From assembly GCA_964577825.1 (NCBI GenBank), contig CAZOBJ010000014.1, positions 1-48,143 of the forward strand: 48,143 bases of DNA, given 5' to 3'. The translations under genes were made by a program, and so were the position numbers. The notes below the pieces were generated by a model. That model was not told the DNA's origin, did no database searches, and saw only the letters and a program-made list of their open reading frames with translations. Each line of letters begins with the position of its first letter. The first letter of the stretch is position 1. The DNA comes from CAZOBJ01 sp964577825 (GTDB taxonomy: Bacteria; Planctomycetota; SZUA-567; JAFGNG01). Of the stretch, positions 41,811 through 48,143 are shown one piece after another.

Positions 41811-41846
41811 GCACGCGGGCGGGGCCGGACGGCCCCGCCCGCGTGC
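41811..41846 (+). terminator. strong hairpin after ilvC
   Basis: A perfect 16-bp stem (41811-41826 with 41831-41846) closes a GGAC tetraloop, 27 bp after the ilvC stop. There is no long T-run, so it may act as a hairpin terminator or an mRNA 3'-end barrier. Confidence 0.6.
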
Positions 41847-41909
41847 TGTTGGTGCGAGGCCCCTTCGCATGAGCGCCCCGAAACTTGACGAGCACGCTTG
41901 ACTTTGCCC

Positions 41910-41937
41910 TTGCGCCGGGCCCGGCGCTTCCTATGAT
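41910..41937 (+). promoter_or_regulatory. candidate promoter for the sigma-factor gene
   Basis: TTGCGC (41910-41915), 16 bp, TATGAT (41932-41937). The -10 is 5 of 6; the -35 is moderate. ATG 41994 is 57 bp downstream. Confidence 0.42.
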
Positions 41938-41993
41938 GAGCGCGAGGCCTAACCCTCGTTTCATGCGAGGATTGCGGACGGTCGGAGCCGGGC

Positions 41994-42833
41994 ATGGCCG
42001 TGGACAGCGACATCGAATGCTACCTGCATGAGATCAGCCAGTACGAGCTTCTGGACCCGCGCGAGGAGCAGGAGCTCGCCCGCCGCATCGCGCGCGGCGA
42101 CAACGAGGCGCGCGAGCGCATGATCCGCAGCAACCTGCGGCTCGTGGTGAACATCGCCAAGGGGTACGTGTCCTACGGGCTGCCGCTCCTGGACCTGATC
42201 GCCGAGGGCAACCTGGGGCTCATGAAGGCGGCCGAGCGGTTCCGCCCCGGCGAACGGGCCACCTTCAGCACGTATGCGAGTTGGTGGATCAAGCAGTCCA
42301 TCCGCCGCGCCATCAACATGAAGCTCAAGAACGTGCGCGTGCCCGCCTACATGGCCGACATCGTCAGCCGCTGGCGGCACGTATCCAACGAGCTCGCCCA
42401 GGGCCTGGAGCGCAGCGCCACCCCCGAGGAGGTGGCCGCGGCCATGCGCCTGAACCCGGACAAGGTGGAGATCATTCAGAAGGCCATCGGCGCGGACACG
42501 AGCTCCAGCTTCGGGCGGCGGGCCACGGGCGTGATGCGCCGCGCCGCGGAGGAGAACCGCAGCCTGGTCGACGACCTGCCCGCGCGCTCGGCAAAAGAGG
42601 CCGCGGACTACGGCTTCTTCACCGAGGAAGACGAGCGAAAGCTGGACCGCCTGTTCGCCTGCCTGGACTCGCGCGAGGAGAAGGTCGTGCGCCTGCGCTA
42701 CGGGTTCGGGACGGGCAAGTACCTGACCCTGCAGGCCATCGGCAAGCGCCTCAAGCTCACGCGCGAGCGCGTGCGCCAGATCGAGGGCAACGCGCTGCGC
42801 AAAATCCTGCGGATTCTGGGCGAAGAGCCGTAA
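41994..42833 (+). CDS. RpoD-like primary-type sigma factor (short form)
   Basis: This 279-residue sigma-70 factor has region 1.2 (DIECYLHEISQYELLDPREEQELARRI), region 2 (RLVVNIAKGYVSYGLPLLDLIAEGNLGLMKAAERF), the 2.3/2.4 segment RATFSTYASWWIKQSIRRAI, region 3, and a region-4 helix-turn-helix (LTLQAIGKRLKLTRERVRQIEGNAL). Region 1.1 and the long non-conserved region are absent, so it resembles RpoD paralogues or stress-type group 2 sigmas. It directs RNA polymerase to promoters. The SpoU methyltransferase starts three bases after its stop. Confidence 0.95.
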   Translation: MAVDSDIECYLHEISQYELLDPREEQELARRIARGDNEARERMIRSNLRLVVNIAKGYVSYGLPLLDLIAEGNLGLMKAAERFRPGERATFSTYASWWIKQSIRRAINMKLKNVRVPAYMADIVSRWRHVSNELAQGLERSATPEEVAAAMRLNPDKVEIIQKAIGADTSSSFGRRATGVMRRAAEENRSLVDDLPARSAKEAADYGFFTEEDERKLDRLFACLDSREEKVVRLRYGFGTGKYLTLQAIGKRLKLTRERVRQIEGNALRKILRILGEEP

Positions 42834-42836
42834 CGC

Positions 42837-43640
42837 ATGCCCATCACCAGCCGCCGCAATCCGCTCGTGCGCCGCCTCGCGCGTCTGGTCGCGGACCCGG
42901 CCGCGCGCCGCGGGGAGGGCGTGTGCGTGGCCGAGGGCCCGCACCTCGTGCGCGAGGCCCTGGCCGCCTCGGTCGAGGTCCGCACACTCGTGCACACGCC
43001 CGAGGCCCTCGCGCGCGCGGAGGTCCGGGCCCTGGTCGACGCCGCGCGGGACCAGGACGTGGACGTGGTGGAGATGACCGCCTCCTGCTACGCGCGGTTC
43101 TCTGCGCTCAAGAGCCCGGAGGGACTGGCCGCGGTGGCGGCGTGGCGGCCGATCGGGCTCGAGGCGTGTCTGAATGCCGACGTCCGGCTCGTGGTCCTGG
43201 CCGGCGTGCAGGATCCGGGCAACGCGGGCGCGGTGGTGCGCACGGCTCTGGCCGCGGGCGCGGGCGGGGCGGTCCTGTGCGGCGGGGCCGACCCGAGCCA
43301 TCCGGGCCTGGTGCGCGCGTCCATGGGCGCACTCTTCCGTCTGCCCCTGGCCATCAGCCCGATGGACGAGCTGGCCGCGCGCGCCCGATCTGCGGGAGTG
43401 CGGCTCCTGGTTGCGCACGCGCGCGGCGCGGTGGACTACCGTGCGGCGGACTACCGCCCGCCCGTGGCCGTGGTGGTGGGCGCGGAGGGGGGCGGCGTTC
43501 CCCCGGAACTTGTGGACCTTGCCGACGCGCGCGTGACCATCCCCATGGCCCCTGGAGTGGAGAGCCTCAACGTCGCGGTCGCCGCGGGCGTGCTCCTGTA
43601 CCGCGCGCGCGATCAGTGGTCGGGCGAGCCTTCGCGGTAG
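42837..43640 (+). CDS. TrmH/SpoU-family RNA 2'-O-methyltransferase
   Basis: This 267-residue SPOUT enzyme has a short substrate-binding N-domain (about 1-105) and the trefoil-knot motifs: VQDPGNAGAVVRTA, GAEGGGVPPELV and IPMAPGVESLNVAVAAGVLLY. It is likely a 23S rRNA or tRNA ribose methylase; the specific target is unknown. ATG 42837 is three bases after the sigma stop. Its 3' end overlaps the 3' end of the convergent OppF-like gene by 28 bp. Confidence 0.92.
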   Translation: MPITSRRNPLVRRLARLVADPAARRGEGVCVAEGPHLVREALAASVEVRTLVHTPEALARAEVRALVDAARDQDVDVVEMTASCYARFSALKSPEGLAAVAAWRPIGLEACLNADVRLVVLAGVQDPGNAGAVVRTALAAGAGGAVLCGGADPSHPGLVRASMGALFRLPLAISPMDELAARARSAGVRLLVAHARGAVDYRAADYRPPVAVVVGAEGGGVPPELVDLADARVTIPMAPGVESLNVAVAAGVLLYRARDQWSGEPSR

Positions 43641-44605
43641 AGCACACACTTCACCTTGCGCCCCGGTCGGGGCTCGTACACCGGGATCGGGTCCCGGCGG
43701 CAGCGGTCCATGACATGCGGGCAGCGCGTGTGGAACCGGCATCCCGGGGGCGGGTGCACGGGGCTGGGAATCTCTCCCTTGACCGGCGCCCGATGGCGCC
43801 GTCCGGGGCGCGGCTCCGGGACCGCGGCCAGCAGGGCCTGGGTGTAGGGGTGCAGGGGCTCCTCGAACAGGGCCTGCGCGGGCGTGTCCTCCATCACATG
43901 GCCCAGGTACATGACGACCACCCGGTCGGCGAGGTGGCGCACCACGGCCAGGTCGTGCGCGATGAAGAGGAGCGCGATGCCCAGCCGCGCCTGGAGGTCC
44001 ATGAGCAGGTTGAGGATCTGCGCCTGGATGGACACGTCCAGGGCGCTCACCGGCTCGTCGCAGACCAGGAAGTCCGGGTCCGTGGCCAGCGCCCGCGCGA
44101 TGCCGATGCGCTGGCGCTGCCCGCCGGAGAACTCGTGCGGGTACCGCCCCCGCGCCGCGGCCCCCAGCTCCACGAGGTCCAGAAGCTCGTCCACGCGCGC
44201 GCGGCGCTCTGGCGGTGACAGGCGGGTGTGGATGCGCAGGCCTTCCTCGATCGTGTCGTCCACGCTCATGCGGGGGTTCAGGCTCGCGTACGGGTCCTGG
44301 AAGATCATCTGCATGCGTTTGCGCAGTGCGCGCAGACGTTTGGGCTTCTCCTCGAACAGGTCCACGCCGTCGAACAGGACCGTGCCCGAGGTGGCCGAGA
44401 GGAGCCGCAGGAGCGTGCGGCCGGTGGTCGTCTTTCCGCATCCGGACTCGCCCACGAGCGCCACGGTGCCGCGCCGGGGCACGGTGAAGCTCGCCTCGTC
44501 GACCGCGTGCACCTGCCCGACCACGCGGCCGAACAGGCCGCGGCGCACGGGAAAGTGCTTGGTCAGCCCCCGCACCTCCACCAGGGGCCGGTCCGGGTCA
44601 GGCAT
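43613..44605 (-). CDS. oppF: oligopeptide/dipeptide ABC transporter ATP-binding protein, OppF/DppF-like
   Basis: This 330-residue ATPase uses ATG 44605. Walker A is GESGCGKTTTGRT, the signature SGGQRQR, Walker B LVCDEP, and the C-terminal oligopeptide extension has CRFHTRCPHVMDRC, a cysteine-rich motif of this subfamily. It overlaps OppD by 8 bp. With OppD it powers uptake of peptides or similar solutes; exact substrate is unknown, so the symbol denotes position in the complex. Confidence 0.95.
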   Translation of the reverse strand: MPDPDRPLVEVRGLTKHFPVRRGLFGRVVGQVHAVDEASFTVPRRGTVALVGESGCGKTTTGRTLLRLLSATSGTVLFDGVDLFEEKPKRLRALRKRMQMIFQDPYASLNPRMSVDDTIEEGLRIHTRLSPPERRARVDELLDLVELGAAARGRYPHEFSGGQRQRIGIARALATDPDFLVCDEPVSALDVSIQAQILNLLMDLQARLGIALLFIAHDLAVVRHLADRVVVMYLGHVMEDTPAQALFEEPLHPYTQALLAAVPEPRPGRRHRAPVKGEIPSPVHPPPGCRFHTRCPHVMDRCRRDPIPVYEPRPGRKVKCVLYREGSPDH

Positions 44606-45605
44606 GGGCGCGGTCCTCCCGGGCGGCGTCGGCGGGCGCGTCCTCCCTGGCCACCATGTGGCAGGCCACCAGCCGCTCCGGACGCTTGAGCTCGAGCGGC
44701 GGATCGACGCGCGTGCACACCTCCTGCGCGAGCGGGCAGCGCGGATGGAACCGGCACCCGGTGGGGTGGTGCCCGGGGTCGGGCACGCGTCCCGGAATGA
44801 CCTGCAACCGCTCGCCCGGCCGGCCACGGCCCGGCAGGCAGGCGAAGAGCCCCCGCGTGTACGGGTGCAGGGGCTCGCCGAACAGGTCCTCCACCCGGGC
44901 GTGCTCCGCGATGCGCGAGGCGTACATGACGTACACCCGCTCCACGGTCTCGGCCACAACCGCCAGGTCGTGCGTGATCAACAGGAGCGCCATGCGGTAC
45001 CGCTCGCGCAGGGACCGCAAGAGCTCCAGGATCTGCGCCTGGACCGTGACGTCGAGCGCGGTGGTCGGCTCGTCCGCGATCAGCAGCTTGGGCCGGCACA
45101 ACAGTCCCATGGCGATCATGGCCCGCTGCTTCATGCCTCCGGAGAGCTCGTGCGGGTACTGAAGCATCCGGTCCTCGGGCTCGGGAATGCCCACCTCGCC
45201 CAGCATGGCCACGGACCGGGTCCAGGCCTCCTCGGGCGCCACGCGCTCGTGCAGCAGGATCGCCTCGGTGAGCTGGTCGCCGATCGTGAGAACCGGGTTG
45301 AGGCTCGTCATGGGCTCCTGGAAGACCATGGCGATTTCCTGGCCGCGCACCGCGCGCAGCTCCCGGTCGGAGGCGCGCAACAGGTCTCGGTCCCCGAGGC
45401 GCACCTCGCCCGCGGTGATCCGCCCCGGCGGGCTCTCGACCAGGCGCATGAGGCTCAACCCCGTGACGCTCTTGCCGCACCCGGACTCGCCCACCAGGCC
45501 CACCGCCTCGCCTGCGTCGATGGACAGGCTCACATCATTCACGGCGCGCGCCGCGGCCGGGCCCTCGCCGAACTGGACGCTCAGGTGTCGCGCTTCCAAC
45601 AGCAT
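44598..45605 (-). CDS. oppD: oligopeptide/dipeptide ABC transporter ATP-binding protein, OppD/DppD-like
   Basis: This 335-residue ATPase has Walker A GESGCGKSVTG, MVFQEPMTSLNP, the signature LSGGMKQR, Walker B LLIADEPTTALDV and the C-terminal zinc-like CRFHPRCPLAQEVC. It is in a run with OppF, OppC and OppB homologues, lying 9 bp after oppC, and overlaps oppF, so the operon is intact. Confidence 0.96.
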   Translation of the reverse strand: MLLEARHLSVQFGEGPAAARAVNDVSLSIDAGEAVGLVGESGCGKSVTGLSLMRLVESPPGRITAGEVRLGDRDLLRASDRELRAVRGQEIAMVFQEPMTSLNPVLTIGDQLTEAILLHERVAPEEAWTRSVAMLGEVGIPEPEDRMLQYPHELSGGMKQRAMIAMGLLCRPKLLIADEPTTALDVTVQAQILELLRSLRERYRMALLLITHDLAVVAETVERVYVMYASRIAEHARVEDLFGEPLHPYTRGLFACLPGRGRPGERLQVIPGRVPDPGHHPTGCRFHPRCPLAQEVCTRVDPPLELKRPERLVACHMVAREDAPADAAREDRAHA

Positions 45606-45614
45606 GCCACTCCC

Positions 45615-46895
45615 CTAGGCGGCCGGGCCCATGCGCAGGCGCGGGTCCATGGCGTCGCGCAGGCCCTCGCCCACCAGGTTGTAGATCGTGACGGTGAAGA
45701 AGATCGGCAGCCCCGGGAACAGCGCCAGCCACCAGTAGACCGCGGGCGCCTCGCGGGCCTGATTGAGGAGCTCGCCCCAGCTGGCGGTGGGGATGTCCAC
45801 CCCGAACCCGAGGAAGGACAGTCCGCTCTCCAGCAGGATGCTTGACGCGATACCGAAGGTCATGCTCACGAACACGGGCGCCAGGCTGTTGGGCAGGACG
45901 TGGCGGAAGATCGTGCGCGAAGACCGCGCGCCCAGGGCTACGGACGCGGTCACGTAGTCCAGGCTGCGCTGCTTGAGCACCTCGCCGCGCACGAGCCGCG
46001 CCACGCCCGTCCACGCGGTGACCCCGATCACCAGCATGATGTTCAGGATGCTGCGCTGCTCCATGACCGCGATGATCGTAAGGATGAGAAAGAACGTGGG
46101 AAAGCAGATCATGATCTCGATGAGCCGCGACAGCAAGAGATCCACGCGCCCGCCGAAGTACCCCGCCGTGGCCCCGATCAGGATGCCGATGGCCGTGGCG
46201 ATGAACACGCTCACAATGCCCACGGCCAGGGACACGCGCGCGCCGTGGATCACCCGCACGAACACGTCCCGGCCCGCGTTGTCCGTGCCCAGGAGGTGGT
46301 AGGTGTCCCGCGCACCCTCCAACGACTCGTCGTCCCACCAGGTGGGCGGGATGCGGTTGCCGAATCCCTGCTCAAAGGGCCCGTAGGGCACCGGAGGGAA
46401 CACGCCCTGTCCCTGGTCTTGCGCGGCCAGCCGGCGGTACGGGGTGGGGTCCAGGCGCGGCTGCACGAGCACGAAGGGCAGGAGCAGGAGCACGCCGACC
46501 GGCGCGAGCAGCCACCGTCCTTGGCGCCAGGCGCCCAGCCGCGAACTCGCCCACCACACGAGCCCGGCGCAGGGCAGGAACAGGAGCAGGTAGTTGTAGG
46601 TCATCTCCAGCACGCGCTCGGGCACGACCTTCTCCGGCGGGGCGAAGAACTGGCGCACGAGCGGGAAGCTCGTCACCGTGCGGCCGGTCTCCGGGTCCGA
46701 CGCCGTCCACACGAAGGGGTACCGGTTCGCGAGGAGCGGCGCGAGGAAGGCCACCGCGAACAGCCCCATCACGCACGCGAGGCCCACCACTGCGGCGCGG
46801 TTGCGACGAAACTGGCGCCACACCCCGGCCCAGTAGCCCCGGCGAGGCCCGGGCGGCGGGGGCGTGGGGGCCGAGGACTCAACGCTTCTGTTCAT
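45615..46895 (-). CDS. oppC: peptide-type ABC transporter permease, OppC/DppC-like, with N-terminal insertion
   Basis: This 426-residue permease is longer than usual (about 300). The first TM helix (about 35-55) is followed by an insertion with two extra hydrophobic helices (about 101-116 and 127-145). The usual HLLGTDNAGRDVF motif comes only at 200-212, roughly 125 residues later than in E. coli DppC. The EAA-containing permease core follows normally. The first 17 bases overlap oppB. The insertion may dock a lineage-specific substrate or partner (inference). Confidence 0.95.
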   Translation of the reverse strand: MNRSVESSAPTPPPPGPRRGYWAGVWRQFRRNRAAVVGLACVMGLFAVAFLAPLLANRYPFVWTASDPETGRTVTSFPLVRQFFAPPEKVVPERVLEMTYNYLLLFLPCAGLVWWASSRLGAWRQGRWLLAPVGVLLLLPFVLVQPRLDPTPYRRLAAQDQGQGVFPPVPYGPFEQGFGNRIPPTWWDDESLEGARDTYHLLGTDNAGRDVFVRVIHGARVSLAVGIVSVFIATAIGILIGATAGYFGGRVDLLLSRLIEIMICFPTFFLILTIIAVMEQRSILNIMLVIGVTAWTGVARLVRGEVLKQRSLDYVTASVALGARSSRTIFRHVLPNSLAPVFVSMTFGIASSILLESGLSFLGFGVDIPTASWGELLNQAREAPAVYWWLALFPGLPIFFTVTIYNLVGEGLRDAMDPRLRMGPAA

Positions 46896-47898
46896 AGTTG
46901 ATCCTCGGGTCCACGAGCGCCAGGGCCACGTCCGAGGCCAGGATGCCCAGCAGGGTGAGCACTGCGCTGAACCCGAACAGGGTCATGATCACGGGGTAGT
47001 CGCGGCTCGACAGGGCGCCCAGCGACAGCGCGCCCATGCCCTGGATGTCGAACAGGTACTCGACGATGACCGACCCGCCGATGAGCCCGGGCAGGATGCC
47101 GGCCAGGATCACGATGATAGGGATGAGCCCGTTGCGCAGGGCGTGCTTGAGGATAACGCGCGGCTCGCTGCACCCCTTGGCCCGGGCGGTGCGGATGTAG
47201 TCCTGGCGCACGACTTCCAAGAGCCCCACCCGCGCGTAGCGGCTGAGCGCCGCGAGCCCGGCGTAGGAGAGGCAGAACACGGGCAGCACATAGTGCTTGG
47301 CCGTCTCCAGGAGAAGGGCCCAGTAGCTGGCCCCGCCGGAGATGGGCGGCGAGAGCCCCGAGGTCGGCCAGCCGGGCGCGAACTTGCTCGCGGCCATCAA
47401 GAGCATAAGCCCCACCCAGAAGCTGGGCAGGCTGTAGAGCAGAAAGAAAAGCAGCGTGGTCGCCCGGTCCAACAGCGACCCGCGGCGCACCGCGGAGTAG
47501 ATGCCCACCGGCACGGCGATCAGGAACACCACGGCCGTGGCCCAGAGGTTGAGCTTCAGGGTCACGGGCACCCGCTGGGCCACGAGCTGCCACACGGGCG
47601 TACCCAGGCTGACGGTCACGGACACGCCGAAGTCGCCTTCGCTGAGGATGCGCCACAGCCAGAGCGCATATCCCCTGTGCAGGGGTTCGTCGAGGTGGAA
47701 CCGCTTGCGGAAGAGCTTGGCCGCGTTCGAGAGGCCCTCCTCCTCGGTCATGGTGGCCGCGGTCTCGCCGCCTCGGGCCAGGTAGCTCGCCCGCACCGGA
47801 TCGCCGGGCGCGACGCGCATGAGCGCGTAACAGAGGAAGGTGATGACCGCGAGCGTGGGGATGGCCCACAGGATCCGCTTGAGGATGTAGGTGCGCAT
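46879..47898 (-). CDS. oppB: peptide-type ABC transporter permease, OppB/DppB-like
   Basis: This 339-residue permease (ATG 47898) begins MRTYILKRILWAIPTLAVITFLCYALMRVAPGDPV, the conserved OppB start, and has RTARAKGCSEPRVILKHALRNGLIPI, the EAA motif contacting the ATPases. A loop after the first TM (about 41-80) matches the usual soluble segment. It lies 18 bp after the substrate-binding-protein gene. Confidence 0.96.
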   Translation of the reverse strand: MRTYILKRILWAIPTLAVITFLCYALMRVAPGDPVRASYLARGGETAATMTEEEGLSNAAKLFRKRFHLDEPLHRGYALWLWRILSEGDFGVSVTVSLGTPVWQLVAQRVPVTLKLNLWATAVVFLIAVPVGIYSAVRRGSLLDRATTLLFFLLYSLPSFWVGLMLLMAASKFAPGWPTSGLSPPISGGASYWALLLETAKHYVLPVFCLSYAGLAALSRYARVGLLEVVRQDYIRTARAKGCSEPRVILKHALRNGLIPIIVILAGILPGLIGGSVIVEYLFDIQGMGALSLGALSSRDYPVIMTLFGFSAVLTLLGILASDVALALVDPRINYEQKR

Positions 47899-47916
47899 GG
47901 GGCCCCCTTCGCGCGC

Positions 47917-48143
47917 CTACTCGCGCTGCATCCGCTTGGGCACCCATTGGAGATTGGGCGACATGCCCAGGGGATAGACGATCGCGTTGCAGTACCGTTT
48001 GCTCTGGGCCAGCTTCGCGTGGGGACAGTAGATAAAGGTGTACGGCTGCTCGTCGTGGATGATGCGGTGAAAGCGCTTGTACAGCGCGATGCGCTTGTCC
48101 AGGTCCAGGGTGCGCCGCGCGGTCTCCGTGATCCGGTTCGCCT
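47917..48143 (-). CDS. ABC transporter substrate-binding protein, family 5, C-terminal end (partial)
   Basis: Only the last 75 residues lie in the window; the start is beyond base 48143. They read RITETARRTLDLDKRIALYKRF, then IIHDEQPYTFIYCPH and WVPKRMQRE at the end, matching the last part of peptide/solute-binding family 5 proteins (a half-domain helix followed by 'PYTF-Y'). The protein delivers solute to the OppBC permease encoded directly downstream. Confidence 0.85.
   Translation of the reverse strand, partial: ANRITETARRTLDLDKRIALYKRFHRIIHDEQPYTFIYCPHAKLAQSKRYCNAIVYPLGMSPNLQWVPKRMQRE

Overview
The window is high-GC, densely packed bacterial chromosome. It encodes a diderm envelope: KdsC, a large LptC/LptA-type protein, AsmA-like and outer-facing proteins. 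Typical housekeeping genes sit among many Gfo/Idh/MocA, DegT, creatininase and class II aldolase genes. The short RpoD-like sigma factor, the OppC with a large N-terminal insertion and this sugar-related repertoire fit an uncultured planctomycete- or Hydrogenedentota-like lineage. That placement is inference, and nothing here fixes the phylum. No phage, insertion sequence or CRISPR array was seen.

Layout. (1) 1-3569, plus strand: end of a Gfo/Idh/MocA dehydrogenase, a DegT/StrS-type PLP aminotransferase, an AAC(3)-fold N-acetyltransferase and a creatininase-family amidohydrolase, probably an amino-sugar or aminocyclitol pathway. (2) 3863-8230, plus: PolX, LigA and a family-4 uracil-DNA glycosylase, a compact base-excision-repair operon. 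(3) 8277-12839, minus: an orphan probable six-hairpin protein, then a translationally coupled set of a small YVDPGSGS secreted/membrane peptide, a kinase-like/methyltransferase fusion and a membrane alkaline-phosphatase/sulfatase-superfamily enzyme. (4) 12940-14567, minus: an MBL-fold hydrolase overlapping a polymerase-less PolX-like HhH protein. (5) 14801-17074, plus: a five-TM protein with about 15 exact 36-residue Sel1 repeats. (6) 17135-19079: DUF488, a small membrane protein, small ORFs, a terminator and tRNA-Ser(GCU).

(7) 19128-37434, minus: three probable transcription units in series. M24 peptidase-accB-accC-AmaP-like-queA starts at a TATAAT promoter beside the rpmA terminator. kdsC-LptC/A-Pro-rich protein-cinA-queH starts at a promoter in the end of queA. 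M50 protease-trpS-scpA-araD-tautomerase-AsmA-like-M50 protease starts at a promoter in the end of queH. (8) 37585-40508, minus: DUF2344-rne/rng-rplU-rpmA, from a promoter facing ilvC. (9) 40782-43640, plus: ilvC (unusual cofactor loop), rpoD-like sigma and a SpoU methyltransferase. (10) 43613-48143, minus: an oligopeptide-type ABC importer (SBP end, B, C, D, F).

The best candidates for new biology are the kinase-like/methyltransferase + phosphatase-superfamily + YVDPGSGS envelope module, which I suggest modifies or caps a surface glycan, and the single-chain LptC-multi-LptA bridge protein next to kdsC. The polymerase-less PolX relative paired with an MBL enzyme, a few kilobases from a BER operon, is a third. 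Predicted sigma-70 promoters (TTGACA-like, 16-17 bp, TAnnnT) explain the operon boundaries well.
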